A program made the position numbers and the translations under genes. The notes beneath the pieces were generated by a model. It ran no database searches, had not been told where the DNA came from, and saw only the letters and a program-made list of their open reading frames with translations. A DNA stretch of 49,992 nucleotides from a virus, in IMG/VR virus record IMGVR_UViG_3300043449_000769, positions 1-49,992 of that record. One strand, 5' to 3'. Each line of letters starts with the position of its first letter. Positions within the stretch are counted from its first letter, which is position 1. Positions 7,096 through 14,748 of the stretch are shown here, in pieces.

Positions 7096-8136
7096 ATGGC
7101 GTTTAAACCAGTAGAGTACGAATTTCCAGACCCGGACAATAAGTCCGACAAAGAGTCCTTGAATATTGAAGTGGAAGGCGCAGTAGGGGAAACCCAGCTC
7201 GACCCGAAACCGACGAAGAAAAAGGACGTTGTAGAGGTCATCAAGGCAGACGATCTTGAAATCGAGATCGTAGACCCGACCCCGAAAGCGGATCGAAACC
7301 GCAAGCCATCCGAACCACCGGAAGAGGTAACCGACGACGAACTTGGGCAGTATTCCGAGAAGGTCAAGAAGCGCATCCAGCACTTCAGCAAAGGTTACCA
7401 CGACGAGCGTAGGGCTAAAGAGCAAGCGCTTCGTGAGCGTGAAGAGCTTGAACGCTACGTCAAAGCCGTGATGGACGAGAACTCTCAGCTGAAAGGCTCC
7501 GTCAATAAGAGTCAAACCGCGCTGGTTGAGCAGGCGAAAAGGGCGGTGGAGAGCGAGGTAGCTGACGCCAAGCGCAAGTACAAAGAAGCCTACGAGGCAG
7601 GTGATTCGGAGCTTCTTTTGGCTGCACAGGAAGCACTCACTACCGCTAAAATCCGTATGGATCGGGTACAGAATATTAAAGTACCCCCTTTACAAGCCAA
7701 AGAGAATGAAGTAAAACTCCCCCCAAACCCCCAGCCGGCGCCGCCAACCGTCCAACAGGACGCGCGAGCACAGAACTGGGCCAAGAATAATCCTTGGTTT
7801 GGAGATGACGAACAACCGGAAATGACGGCATTCGCTCTGGGGCTGGATACGAAATTAAGGCGGGAGGGTATTGACCCCCGCTCCGATGAATACTACGAGC
7901 GCATTAACGCACGTATGCGACAGGTGTTCCCCGACGCTTTCCAAGGGGAAGAAGTTCCGAGTAGGACACCTCAACAGAGGAAAGCAAGCAGCGTGGTGGC
8001 ACCCGCAACGCGGAGCACGGCCCCTAGAAAGGTCACCCTTTCGCCATCAGCACAAGCGATAGCCAAACGGCTAGGGCTTACTTTGGAACAATACGCCGCA
8101 CAGGTTGCAGAATTGGAGATGAAACGAAATGGCTGA
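7096..8136 (+). CDS. Capsid scaffolding protein (probable)
   Basis: A 346-residue acidic protein between portal/co-chaperonin and coat genes. The N-terminal 85 residues are disordered and charged. Residues about 90-195 form a long coiled coil ('ERRAKEQALREREELERYV' onward). A Pro-rich linker follows, then a C-terminal part with a basic helix suited to coat binding. No enzymatic motif. Composition, size and location match scaffolding proteins, which guide procapsid assembly and then leave. GAGGAAATAA precedes the ATG. Its end overlaps the next start by 8 bases. Confidence 0.75.
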   Translation: MAFKPVEYEFPDPDNKSDKESLNIEVEGAVGETQLDPKPTKKKDVVEVIKADDLEIEIVDPTPKADRNRKPSEPPEEVTDDELGQYSEKVKKRIQHFSKGYHDERRAKEQALREREELERYVKAVMDENSQLKGSVNKSQTALVEQAKRAVESEVADAKRKYKEAYEAGDSELLLAAQEALTTAKIRMDRVQNIKVPPLQAKENEVKLPPNPQPAPPTVQQDARAQNWAKNNPWFGDDEQPEMTAFALGLDTKLRREGIDPRSDEYYERINARMRQVFPDAFQGEEVPSRTPQQRKASSVVAPATRSTAPRKVTLSPSAQAIAKRLGLTLEQYAAQVAELEMKRNG

Positions 8137-8578
8137 GAACAGACTTGATAGAGAGTTGAACACCCGCGAAAAGACAACGCGTAAAAAATCTTGGACCAAG
8201 CCGGAGTTACTTCCGTCGCCCAAGCCCCAAGATGGGTATGCGTTCCACTGGGTTCGTGTGTCGATGCAGGGTCAGTCTGATCCTACCAACGTCTCCTCCA
8301 AAATACGTGAAGGCTGGGAGCCTGTAAAAGCTGTGGACCACCCCGAAATTTTCTTGACGCATTCTGAAAATGATCGTTTCAAGGACAACGTCGTAATGGG
8401 TGGACTCATGCTTTGCAAAGCCCCAATAGAAATGGTCGAAGAGCGCAATGCCTACTATAACCAGCAGGCGGACGCGCAGATTCGATCGGTAGACAACAAT
8501 CTCATGCGCGAGAATGACCCGAGGATGCCGCTCTTCAACGAGCGTAACTCGAAGGTCACTTTCGGCAAAGGAACTTAA
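8129..8578 (+). CDS. Head-module protein of unknown function
   Basis: A 149-residue soluble protein whose ATGGCTGA start overlaps the scaffold stop. The N-terminus is basic; the middle carries 'YAFHWVRVSMQGQSDPTNVSSKIREGW'-type sequence, split here as a beta-rich core ('GYAFHWVRVSMQG') and 'GWEPVKAVDHPE'. The last 40 residues are charged, with 'NDPRMPLFNERNSKVTFG'. Proteins of this type sit next to coat genes in related phages. A structural or assembly role is likely, but not demonstrable here. Confidence 0.65.
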   Translation: MAENRLDRELNTREKTTRKKSWTKPELLPSPKPQDGYAFHWVRVSMQGQSDPTNVSSKIREGWEPVKAVDHPEIFLTHSENDRFKDNVVMGGLMLCKAPIEMVEERNAYYNQQADAQIRSVDNNLMRENDPRMPLFNERNSKVTFGKGT

Positions 8579-8595
8579 ACATTTAGGAGTCTCAT

Positions 8596-9243
8596 ATGGC
8601 TTTTCCAACAGTATCAGCCCCTTACGGGCTAAAACCTGTTAACCTAATCGGTGGACAGGTGTTTGCGGGTGCCACCCGACAAATGCGTATAGCTTCTGGC
8701 TATAACACTAGCATTTTCTACGGTGACATTGTTTCTCGTATCGCTGACGGCACCATCGCCAAAGAAGCGGGTACTACTTCGGTTGCTGCAACTGGGGTTG
8801 TGGGTGTGTTTTTGGGTTGCTCGTATATCAATACGGCTACCAATCAGCCTACCTTTAGCCAGTATTTTCCGGCTAACACCACTGTAACTTCTGGCTTCAT
8901 CACTGCTTTTGTAGCGGATGACCCGGACCAACTGTTCCAAGTAGCCGTTGTATCGGCCACTACTGTTATTGCAGGTCTCCAGTATACGGATATCGGCTTG
9001 AACAGTGCTTTGGTGCAGAACGCTGGTGTTACTACTAGCGGTAACTCACAGGTGGCTATTTTGCAAGCGGCTGCTACAACATCTACCCTGCCGATGCGCA
9101 TTGTGGATGTGGTACCCGACACTTCTTACGTAACTAGCGGCACTACCTACTTTGCAGAAGCAATTGTGAAGTTCAACGCGCCCGTTATCGTTAGTAGCGT
9201 AGTGACAGGTGGCCATTCCTATAACAATTCAGTTGGCTTATAA
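8596..9243 (+). CDS. Probable capsid decoration/structural protein
   Basis: A 215-residue Ala/Thr/Val-rich, beta-type protein immediately before the coat gene, preceded by a good TAGGAG. It starts 'AFPTVSAPYGLKPVNLIGG', an opening typical of a phage structural family found beside major capsid genes, and has no charged catalytic signature. It may stabilise or decorate the shell. A fibre or minor coat role is possible. The separate gene at 9257 fits the coat protein better. Confidence 0.65.
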   Translation: MAFPTVSAPYGLKPVNLIGGQVFAGATRQMRIASGYNTSIFYGDIVSRIADGTIAKEAGTTSVAATGVVGVFLGCSYINTATNQPTFSQYFPANTTVTSGFITAFVADDPDQLFQVAVVSATTVIAGLQYTDIGLNSALVQNAGVTTSGNSQVAILQAAATTSTLPMRIVDVVPDTSYVTSGTTYFAEAIVKFNAPVIVSSVVTGGHSYNNSVGL

Positions 9244-9256
9244 GGGGTAATAACTC

Positions 9257-10168
9257 ATGGCTATTTCACGCGCACAACTACTAAAAGAACTACTCCCCGG
9301 CCTTAACGCTTTGTTTGGTTTGGAGTACAAGAAGTATGGTGAGGAGCACAAAGAGATTTTCGAGAGCGAAACCTCTGACCGTTCCTTTGAAGAAGAAACC
9401 AAGTTGTCTGGCTTTAGCGCCGCCCCAGTGAAAAACGAAGGCGCCGCCATGGCCTACGACAACGCACAGGAAGCGTGGACCGCTCGTTACACCCACGAAA
9501 CCATCGCTATGGGTTTCTCGCTGACCGAAGAGGCCATCGAAGACAACCTGTACGACTCCCTGTCTGCCCGCTACACCAAAGCACTGGCTCGCGCCATGGC
9601 TTACACCAAGCAGGTCAAGGCCGCGGCGATTCTAAACAACGCTTTTGCCTCGGGTGTAACCTACGGTGATGGTCAAGTTCTGTGCTCGACTGCGCACCCG
9701 CTGGTTAACGGTGGCACCAACAGCAACCGCCCGACTACTCCTGCCGACCTGAACGAGACTTCCTTGGAAGCCGCCGTTATCCAGATCGCTGCATGGACTG
9801 ACGAACGTGGTCTGCTGATCGCCGCCAAACCAAACAAGCTCATCATCCCGCCTGCACTGCAATTCGTTGCAACCCGCATTCTGGAAACCGAGCTGCGTGT
9901 GAGCACAGCGGACAACGACATCAACGCGTTGAAAAACAACGGTTCGATTCCCGGTGGTTACGCAATCAACCACTATCTGACCGATACCAACGCTTGGTTC
10001 TTGACGACCGACGTTCCAAACGGCCTGAAGCACTTTACCCGTACCCCGATGTCTACGTCCATGGACGCCGATTTCGACACGGGCAACAGTCGCTACAAGG
10101 CGCGTGAACGCTACTCGTTCGGGGTCAGCGACCCTCTGGGCATCTTTGGTTCGCCCGGTGCCTCATAA
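9257..10168 (+). CDS. Major capsid protein (Mu gpT-like)
   Basis: The 303-residue main shell protein. It resembles the Mu-like major head subunit family: 'AISRAQLLKELLPGLNALFG' at the N-terminus, the 'AYDNAQEAWTARYTHETIAMG' region with 'FSLTEEAIEDNLY', 'LCSTAHPLVNGG' and the late 'RYSFGVSDPLGIFGSPG'. AAGGGG precedes the ATG. Codon use is strongly biased to C-ending codons compared with neighbours, as expected for the most abundant protein. A terminator follows 24 bases after the stop, so the head module probably ends as a unit here. Confidence 0.85.
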   Translation: MAISRAQLLKELLPGLNALFGLEYKKYGEEHKEIFESETSDRSFEEETKLSGFSAAPVKNEGAAMAYDNAQEAWTARYTHETIAMGFSLTEEAIEDNLYDSLSARYTKALARAMAYTKQVKAAAILNNAFASGVTYGDGQVLCSTAHPLVNGGTNSNRPTTPADLNETSLEAAVIQIAAWTDERGLLIAAKPNKLIIPPALQFVATRILETELRVSTADNDINALKNNGSIPGGYAINHYLTDTNAWFLTTDVPNGLKHFTRTPMSTSMDADFDTGNSRYKARERYSFGVSDPLGIFGSPGAS

Positions 10169-10192
10169 GTTGTTGATTTACAAGTAGTATTT

Positions 10193-10222
10193 GAAAGGGG
10201 CTTCGGCCCCTTTCTTTTTATT
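10193..10222 (+). terminator. Rho-independent terminator after the capsid gene
   Basis: GAAAGGGGC and GCCCCTTTC flank a short loop (10193-10214), and a T-rich tail (TTTTTATT) follows. This is a strong GC stem plus U-tract 24 bases after the coat stop codon. Confidence 0.9.
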
Positions 10223-10250
10223 GCTATACAAGACTTGTATCTGGTACAGT
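10221..10250 (+). promoter_or_regulatory. Promoter with palindromic spacer for the GIY-YIG gene
   Basis: TTGCTA (10221-10226), an 18-base spacer and TACAGT (10245-10250). The spacer contains a perfect 7-bp inverted repeat, ATACAAG-A-CTTGTAT (10226-10240), placed to act as an operator. It lies directly after the capsid terminator and 31 bases before the endonuclease ATG. Confidence 0.45.
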
Positions 10251-10281
10251 ATGGAAACTTAGCTTTATACCGGAGATAAGC

Positions 10282-11139
10282 ATGGCAAAAGCGCGAAAAA
10301 TTATTGCGGTGTACAGAATACAAAACGTTGTGACCAAAAGTTTTTATATAGGTAGCAGCGGTAACTTGTACGAGCGTTGGAGGGTGCATAAAAACAAGTT
10401 GCGCAAGCGCTCTCACCCCAATCCTAAACTACAAGCAGCATGGGACAAGTACGGCGAGGACGCTTTTAAATTTGAGTTGCTAGAGGAATTTGCGTCAATT
10501 GTTGCAATGGAGGCGTTGGAACAAGCATTGCTTCATGAGCATTTAAAAAATCCCGCGTGCTATAACCTTGCGGAATGGGTCGCAGCTCCCATGCGGGGGC
10601 GTACGGGATCGCTTCATCCCGGTTTTGGTAAAGTTATGCCCGAAGCCGCCAAAGCCGCGCTATCCACAGCCGCCAAACGCCAGTGGGGTGTTTCCGACCC
10701 CCGTACGGGTAAATCGCACACCGCGGAAACCAAAGCCCTTATATCTGCCAAAATTCAAATAGCCCTAGCGGAAGGCCGAGGGGGCAGATTTATCCCTTCA
10801 GAAGAAACGCGCCGCAAGATGTCTGAAGCTCTCAAAGGTAACCAGTGCGCCAAAGGGCATATCAGGCTCGAAGAACACCGCCGTCGTCTTTCCGAAGCCA
10901 ACAAGGGTAATCAGAACTGGCTGGGTAAGCATCACTCCGAAGAGTCACGGTTGAAGATGAGCAAACGCGTACTGGAGGTCTCGACCAACATCGAGTTCCC
11001 AAGCCTCACCGCGGTGTTGCAGCACTACGGCATGACGATGCCGACTCTACGTCGTGCGCTGGTATCAGGTAGCTCCATAACCAAGGGGAAATTTACTGGC
11101 TTACTCTTCAGGTACGTTGACCATTCCCTCATACCCTGA
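10282..11139 (+). CDS. GIY-YIG homing endonuclease with NUMOD3 repeats
   Basis: A 285-residue free-standing homing endonuclease, which would cut an allele lacking the gene and so spread itself. The N-terminal nuclease domain has 'AVYRIQN' in place of the canonical GIY strand, then 'FYIGSSGNLYERW' with the YIG motif and the catalytic-type Arg; the metal-binding Glu probably lies in 'YNLAEWV'. Four DNA-binding NUMOD3-like repeats follow ('HTAETKALIS', 'PSEETRRKMSEALKGNQ', 'RLEEHRRRLSEANKGNQ', 'HSEESRLKMS'), then a C-terminal helix-turn-helix-like segment. It sits between the capsid terminator and the next structural gene and has its own promoter. Confidence 0.88.
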   Translation: MAKARKIIAVYRIQNVVTKSFYIGSSGNLYERWRVHKNKLRKRSHPNPKLQAAWDKYGEDAFKFELLEEFASIVAMEALEQALLHEHLKNPACYNLAEWVAAPMRGRTGSLHPGFGKVMPEAAKAALSTAAKRQWGVSDPRTGKSHTAETKALISAKIQIALAEGRGGRFIPSEETRRKMSEALKGNQCAKGHIRLEEHRRRLSEANKGNQNWLGKHHSEESRLKMSKRVLEVSTNIEFPSLTAVLQHYGMTMPTLRRALVSGSSITKGKFTGLLFRYVDHSLIP

Positions 11140-11145
11140 TATACA
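11117..11145 (+). promoter_or_regulatory. Sigma70-type promoter for the 11233 operon
   Basis: TTGACC (11117-11122), a 17-base spacer and TATACA (11140-11145). The -35 and spacer lie inside the last codons of the endonuclease gene. It can restart transcription downstream of the terminator at 10193-10222. Confidence 0.6.
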
Positions 11146-11164
11146 GTGCGCACCGGGATAACCC

Positions 11165-11207
11165 GCGTATCTGACAGCCCCGGCTGACGACATGCAGACA
11201 GATACGC
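11165..11207 (+). promoter_or_regulatory. Structured 5' leader (nested stem-loops)
   Basis: GCGTATCTG (11165-11173) pairs perfectly with CAGATACGC (11199-11207). Nested inside is CAGCC-cc-GGCTG (11175-11186). The structure lies between the promoter at 11117-11145 and the GAGGA ribosome site at 11221. There is no U-tract, so it looks like a stabilising or regulatory leader rather than a terminator. Confidence 0.5.
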
Positions 11208-11232
11208 CCAACTCGCATGTGAGGAATTTCTA

Positions 11233-11694
11233 ATGGCTTCAACTACTTTTTCCGGCCCAGTTACGTCAACCAATGGTTTTATCGGTGCCCTAACCGGCAA
11301 TGTAACAGGCAACATCGCAGGTTCAGGCAGCATCACTCACGCTACCACCGCCGCAATTAACGCCACAGCAACGGCAACCGCCGCAGAAGTTGCAACTGGC
11401 TACATTACTTCTACCTCTGCCGCGGCAACCGTCATCACTCTGCCCACAGGCACGTTGTTGGGCGCAGCTCTTGGTGCGGTTCGAGGCACAGTTTTTGACC
11501 TCTACGTTGACAACACTGCCGGTGCCAGCACTGTGACTATGGTTGTTGCAGTTAACGGTATTTTGTCTTCTGCCGCTGCGGACACTGCCGGCAGCTTTGG
11601 CGACCTGACTGTTGCTTCTGGTGTAACTGGACTGGCCCGCTTTACACTTATGTTTTCGAGCGCAACAGCGTACGTGTTCACACGCACTGCTTAA
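11233..11694 (+). CDS. Ala/Thr-rich structural protein, unknown
   Basis: A 153-residue beta-type protein rich in Ala, Thr, Gly and Val with almost no charged residues, a composition typical of phage surface or tail proteins. The N-terminal 'NGFIGALTGNVTGN' is the kind of repetitive sequence seen at the start of fibre-like proteins. It is the first gene of the transcription unit after the GIY-YIG gene, with GAGGA at 11221. The exact structural role is not recognised. Confidence 0.65.
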   Translation: MASTTFSGPVTSTNGFIGALTGNVTGNIAGSGSITHATTAAINATATATAAEVATGYITSTSAAATVITLPTGTLLGAALGAVRGTVFDLYVDNTAGASTVTMVVAVNGILSSAAADTAGSFGDLTVASGVTGLARFTLMFSSATAYVFTRTA

Positions 11695-11706
11695 TAGGAG
11701 TGTGTT

Positions 11707-12228
11707 ATGACAATGCAATATGACGTAAAACAAGGTCATTTGAACCAAAGTGGTTTTTTTGTTCTTGGGAGAAACCGGGTCAAAGGCATTTCATTTTTTG
11801 GTTCTGGCACAGATGGCACTTTGGTGCTGTTTGATACAACCACCGCGCCGGTAACTTCCAGTGTTACTTACGCTCGCTCCACTACCACCGTAACCGTGAC
11901 AAAAAATTCACACGGATTGCTAACCGGAGCCACGGTTGGCATTCACTTTAATAGCGCTACTAGTGAATCCGCAACAGACGGAAACTATGTTATTACCGTT
12001 GTAGACGCCAACAGTTTTACGCTTACAGATATTAACTCTGGCACTATAGCTGGGGGTACCGCCGCTTCGTACGTAAGCGGTAGCGGGCGTTGGTTAATGA
12101 CATATGAAATAGATAGCACTGATACTTTTAGCAATGCACCGGTTATTCCCGGCGAAGGTGTGCTGGCAGCCAACGGCATTTATGCATTAATGACTGCTAT
12201 TGATTCGGCGCAAATTTTCTATGGCTAA
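11707..12228 (+). CDS. Structural protein with an Ig-like/SH3-like insert
   Basis: A 173-residue virion-type protein with TAGGAG before the ATG. Residues about 60-115 ('TVTKNSHGLLTGATVGIHF' followed by 'DGNYVITVVDANSFTL') form a small beta module. A clearly related module is inserted in the much larger protein at 22860-24701 (HG...TxxxV...NGEYQVTVINANTY). Such modules recur in phage tail proteins. Around it the sequence is ordinary beta-rich structural protein. Its stop overlaps the next start by 8 bases. Confidence 0.65.
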   Translation: MTMQYDVKQGHLNQSGFFVLGRNRVKGISFFGSGTDGTLVLFDTTTAPVTSSVTYARSTTTVTVTKNSHGLLTGATVGIHFNSATSESATDGNYVITVVDANSFTLTDINSGTIAGGTAASYVSGSGRWLMTYEIDSTDTFSNAPVIPGEGVLAANGIYALMTAIDSAQIFYG

Positions 12229-12475
12229 GTCGCCAGCGTGGCAACGCAAAGAAGGCAAGAACCCAAAAGGTGGTTTGAACGCCAAGGGTCGAGCGGCCTA
12301 CAATGCGGCCAACCCGGGGAAGCCGGGGTTAAAACGCCCTCAGCCGGAAGGCGGCAAACGACGGGATTCATTCTGTGCGCGTATGAAAGGGATGAAGGCT
12401 AAGAACACCAGTTCGGAAACGGCCAAAGACCCAAACAGCAGGATCAACAAATCGTTGCGGGCGTGGAACTGTTAG
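12221..12475 (+). CDS. Small basic phage protein (DUF6321-like)
   Basis: 84 residues from the ATG at 12221, overlapping the previous stop (ATGGCTAA). It opens 'SPAWQRKEGKNPKGGLNAKG' and ends with 'RRDSFCARMKGMK' and 'SLRAWNC'. I associate this pattern with the DUF6321 family of phage proteins, from memory. It is strongly basic, with no membrane segment. It heads a run of small Lys/Gly-rich proteins lying between coat and connector genes, so it may be a minor virion or nucleic-acid-binding protein. Function unknown. Confidence 0.7.
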   Translation: MAKSPAWQRKEGKNPKGGLNAKGRAAYNAANPGKPGLKRPQPEGGKRRDSFCARMKGMKAKNTSSETAKDPNSRINKSLRAWNC

Positions 12476-12522
12476 CCCAGTCTAATTTTAAACCGCAGTA
12501 CAATTTTGCAAAGGGTGGTGAC

Positions 12523-12741
12523 ATGAAAGAGTCAAAGTCGATGATGAAGAAAGAAATGGCGTTTATGCAAAAGAAAGGCGCTCCCAAGTCCATGGTCAAG
12601 CATGAGAAGAAAGAGATGGCCAGCAAATCCAAGAAGTACGCCAAAGGTGGCTCCGTGTCAGCACGCGCTGACGGTATCGCCAAGAAGGGCAAGACCAAGG
12701 GCACCATGGTAAAAATGAACAAAGGCGGAATGGCCTGCTGA
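12523..12741 (+). CDS. Lys/Gly-rich small protein with KGG motif (1)
   Basis: 72 residues from ATG 12523, just after GGGTGG; a GTG at 12463 would overlap the previous gene and is less likely. The first half is a Lys/Met-rich helix ('KKEMAFMQKKGAPKSMVKHE'). The second half carries 'YAKGGSVSARADGIAKKGKTKG' in two parts: a YAKGGSV motif, then ARADG and KGKTKG. The protein ends NKGGMAC. The same second-half pattern recurs in the next gene, so they are paralogues. The protein is highly basic and could bind DNA or an acidic virion surface; role unknown. Confidence 0.65.
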   Translation: MKESKSMMKKEMAFMQKKGAPKSMVKHEKKEMASKSKKYAKGGSVSARADGIAKKGKTKGTMVKMNKGGMAC

Positions 12742-12751
12742 GGAGATTGAC

Positions 12752-12985
12752 ATGCCGAACAAACAACCGGACGACGCAATAAACCCGGATGCAATTTCTA
12801 CTACTCCCATCCCGGGTAAAGCCGCTCCCAAACGCAAAATGACTCGTGACGAGATCAAAGCGCAGATGAACAAGGCTGGTCAAAAAATACCGAAGAAGTT
12901 TGCCAAAGGTGGTTCGGTTGGTTCCGCGTCAAAGCGGGCTGATGGTTGCGCCGTAAAGGGCAAAACCAAGGGTAAATTTGTATGA
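12752..12985 (+). CDS. Lys/Gly-rich small protein with KGG motif (2)
   Basis: A 77-residue basic protein after a strong GAGGAG. The N-terminus is Pro/Asp-rich, then comes a short amphipathic helix ('MTRDEIKAQMNKAGQKIPKK') and the tail FAKGGSVGSASKRADG with KGKTKGKFV, which matches the tail of the preceding protein. Paralogous duplication is the simplest reading. The stop overlaps the next ATG (ATGA). Function unknown. Confidence 0.65.
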   Translation: MPNKQPDDAINPDAISTTPIPGKAAPKRKMTRDEIKAQMNKAGQKIPKKFAKGGSVGSASKRADGCAVKGKTKGKFV

Positions 12986-13257
12986 TGTCGTCTCGCGGCA
13001 TGGGGGCGATAAACCCTAGCAAAGTGCCCAAAGGCAAGACCATGACGCGCAAGGATGGTGACAAGTTCACCATGTACAACAAAGGCGGCAAGGTCAACGA
13101 GGCAGGTAATTATACCAAACCTGACTTGCGCGAGCGCCTGTTCAACCAGATCAAGGGGCAGGCCACGCAAGGTACCAAAGCTGGGCAGTGGAGTGCGAGA
13201 AAAGCGCAGCTGCTAGCTAAACGATATAAGGGTGCTGGTGGCGGGTACCGTGATTAG
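12982..13257 (+). CDS. Small basic virion-module protein (3)
   Basis: A 91-residue basic protein coupled to the previous gene by ATGA. It begins 'MSSRGMGAINPSKVPKGK', has the MYNKGGKV motif at about residues 31-38, then 'NEAGNYTKPDLRERLFNQIK' and a C-terminal 'GQWSARKAQLLAKRYK'. The second half is a recognisable conserved block in small proteins of phages with this gene order. Its stop lies 4 bases inside the converging HNH gene. A structural or DNA-binding role is possible but unproven. Confidence 0.7.
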   Translation: MMSSRGMGAINPSKVPKGKTMTRKDGDKFTMYNKGGKVNEAGNYTKPDLRERLFNQIKGQATQGTKAGQWSARKAQLLAKRYKGAGGGYRD

Positions 13258-13772
13258 GACTTGCGCCGTAGTGTCGCCGCTACAGCCGAGTGGGATGTAC
13301 CAAATGCTTTTGCAATTGCACGTAGGCTGTATCCTTGCGACCGCAAAGAAGCAAATTCTTCTTGGTGTGCTTCATGTATACGACGTTTTGCCGAGGCTAG
13401 CTTTTGTGCGCCCCATTCGTGGCGGGTACCGCCGTACCGCGAGTTGTCCTGTGCAGAAACCCAGCGGAGGTTGGATGCAGCGTTGTTTTTTCGGTTTCCG
13501 TCAATATGGTCAACTTGTGGCAAGTTGTCTGGGTTTTCATGGAATGCAATTGCTACAAGCCTGTGCAAATAGCGTTGCGTTCCCCGCCCAAGAGAAACGC
13601 GCAAATACCCTGTTGTGTGGGTGTGGGGCTTTAATTGTTGAGAACGCTCAATTCGGATACGATGCTTTAAGTTTCGTTGAGGCACGTCGGACCAATTGGC
13701 GCGAACGTTTCCGTGGTTACTTACGGAATAACGCCCGGCGGTTCCAGCAATTTCGACCCAAATCTCTTTCAT
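13254..13772 (-). CDS. NUMOD4-HNH homing endonuclease (antisense)
   Basis: A 172-residue homing endonuclease on the strand opposite to the surrounding virion operon. An N-terminal NUMOD4 motif ('EIWVEIAGTAGRYSVSNHG') is followed by an HNH_3-type core with 'LHRLVAIAFHENP', 'VDHIDGNRKNNAASNLRWVS' and Asn/Gln ligands, and a C-terminal helix-turn-helix ('SLRAIAKAFGTSHSAVAATL') for DNA binding. AAAGGAG lies 8 bases before the ATG. It has its own promoter (13792-13820) and separates the small basic gene at 12982 from the one at 13800, so it is most likely an insertion there. Confidence 0.88.
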   Translation of the reverse strand: MKEIWVEIAGTAGRYSVSNHGNVRANWSDVPQRNLKHRIRIERSQQLKPHTHTTGYLRVSLGRGTQRYLHRLVAIAFHENPDNLPQVDHIDGNRKNNAASNLRWVSAQDNSRYGGTRHEWGAQKLASAKRRIHEAHQEEFASLRSQGYSLRAIAKAFGTSHSAVAATLRRKS

Positions 13773-13791
13773 TTTGTGCTCCTTTGGCTGG

Positions 13792-13820
13792 ACTATAGCA
13801 TGGCGCTACGAAAAGAACAA
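13792..13820 (-). promoter_or_regulatory. Leftward promoter of the antisense HNH gene
   Basis: Read leftward: TTGTTC (13815-13820), a 17-base spacer, TATAGT (13792-13797). It lies 20 bases before the endonuclease start and overlaps the first codons of the divergent gene at 13800, so the two start regions share DNA. Confidence 0.65.
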
Positions 13821-14045
13821 CGGAGTTTAAAAGACTGGGGAGACGCCAAGTGGACTACTAAGTCTGGCAAACCGTCGAGTAAGACTGGTGAGCGGTACCT
13901 GCCCGAGGCGGCTATCAAGGCCCTGAGCCCTGCGGAATACGCAGCAACAACCAAAGCAAAACGGGCGGGTAAGCGGAAGGGCGAGCAGTTTGTTGCACAG
14001 CCGAAGAAAGTAGCCCAAAAGACTGCGGCGTATAGGAAAAAGTAA
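13800..14045 (+). CDS. Small basic phage protein (DUF5872-like)
   Basis: 81 residues from ATG 13800. The pattern 'RSLKDWGDAKWTTKSGKPS', then 'GERYLPEAAIKALSPAEYAA' and a Lys-rich tail ('KGEQFVAQPKKVAQKTAAY') fits the DUF5872 group as I remember it. It is strongly basic. Its start codon lies between the -10 and -35 boxes of the antisense HNH promoter, and no good Shine-Dalgarno precedes it. The endonuclease insertion may therefore have removed its original leader. The stop overlaps the next ATG (TAATG). Confidence 0.7.
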   Translation: MALRKEQRSLKDWGDAKWTTKSGKPSSKTGERYLPEAAIKALSPAEYAATTKAKRAGKRKGEQFVAQPKKVAQKTAAYRKK

Positions 14046-14746
14046 TGGCCACATCGGGCACCGCTGTATTCAACATGGAGTTCACTGAGATCGCTGAGGA
14101 AGCGTGGGAACGTGCTGGGCGCGAGATGCGCTCTGGTTACGACCTGCGCACGGCCCGCCGATCCATGAACCTGTTGACTATCGAGTGGGCCAACCGCGGT
14201 ATCAACATGTGGACCATCGAGGAGGGGTATATTGACCTCGTCCAAGGGCAAGCGGAGTATGACCTTCCCGACGATACCATTGATCTGCTCGAGCACGTTG
14301 TGCGTACCGGCTCCGGAAACTACAGCACCCAGCAAGACATCACCATCTCCCGCATCAGTGTTTCCACCTACGCGTCTATCCCTAACAAACAGACGCAAGG
14401 GCGCCCCATCCAAGTCAAGGTTGAGCGACTGCGCGATAACCCGCGCATCGTGATCTGGCCGGTACCGAACCAAGGCACTGCACAAGACCCGTACTACTTG
14501 TTTGTGTACTGGCGCCTCCGTCGTATCGAGGACGCCGGCAGTGGGGTGCAGACCCCCGACATGAACTTCCGGTTCTACCCGGCGTTGGTCGCGGGCTTGG
14601 CGTACTACATCGCCATGAAAGTCCCTGAGTTGACAGATCGCATCCCGATGCTGAAGTCCATATACGATGAGCAGTACGATCTGGCGGGGCAGGAAGATCG
14701 TGAGAAGGCCCCAGTCAGGTTTGTTCCGCGCTCCCCGAGGAGATAA
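14045..14746 (+). CDS. Head-tail connector (P22 gp4-like adaptor)
   Basis: A 233-residue protein expected to bind below the portal and join capsid to tail. The N-terminal helical half ('YDLRTARRSMNLLTIEWANRG') and the following 'LVQGQAEYDLPDDTIDLLEHV', then 'ISRISVSTYASIPNKQTQGRP' and 'FYPALVAGLAYYIAMKVPE', match the tail-accessory/adaptor proteins annotated in aquatic podoviruses. Length fits. It is followed by a second adaptor-like gene at 15533. The call is from family pattern plus position. Confidence 0.72.
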   Translation: MATSGTAVFNMEFTEIAEEAWERAGREMRSGYDLRTARRSMNLLTIEWANRGINMWTIEEGYIDLVQGQAEYDLPDDTIDLLEHVVRTGSGNYSTQQDITISRISVSTYASIPNKQTQGRPIQVKVERLRDNPRIVIWPVPNQGTAQDPYYLFVYWRLRRIEDAGSGVQTPDMNFRFYPALVAGLAYYIAMKVPELTDRIPMLKSIYDEQYDLAGQEDREKAPVRFVPRSPRR

Positions 14747-14748
14747 GC

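Noticed and set aside
13232-13798. Long rightward open frame opposite the HNH gene
   Set aside because: Shadow of the NUMOD4-HNH gene, which has clear domain motifs, promoter and ribosome site on the other strand.
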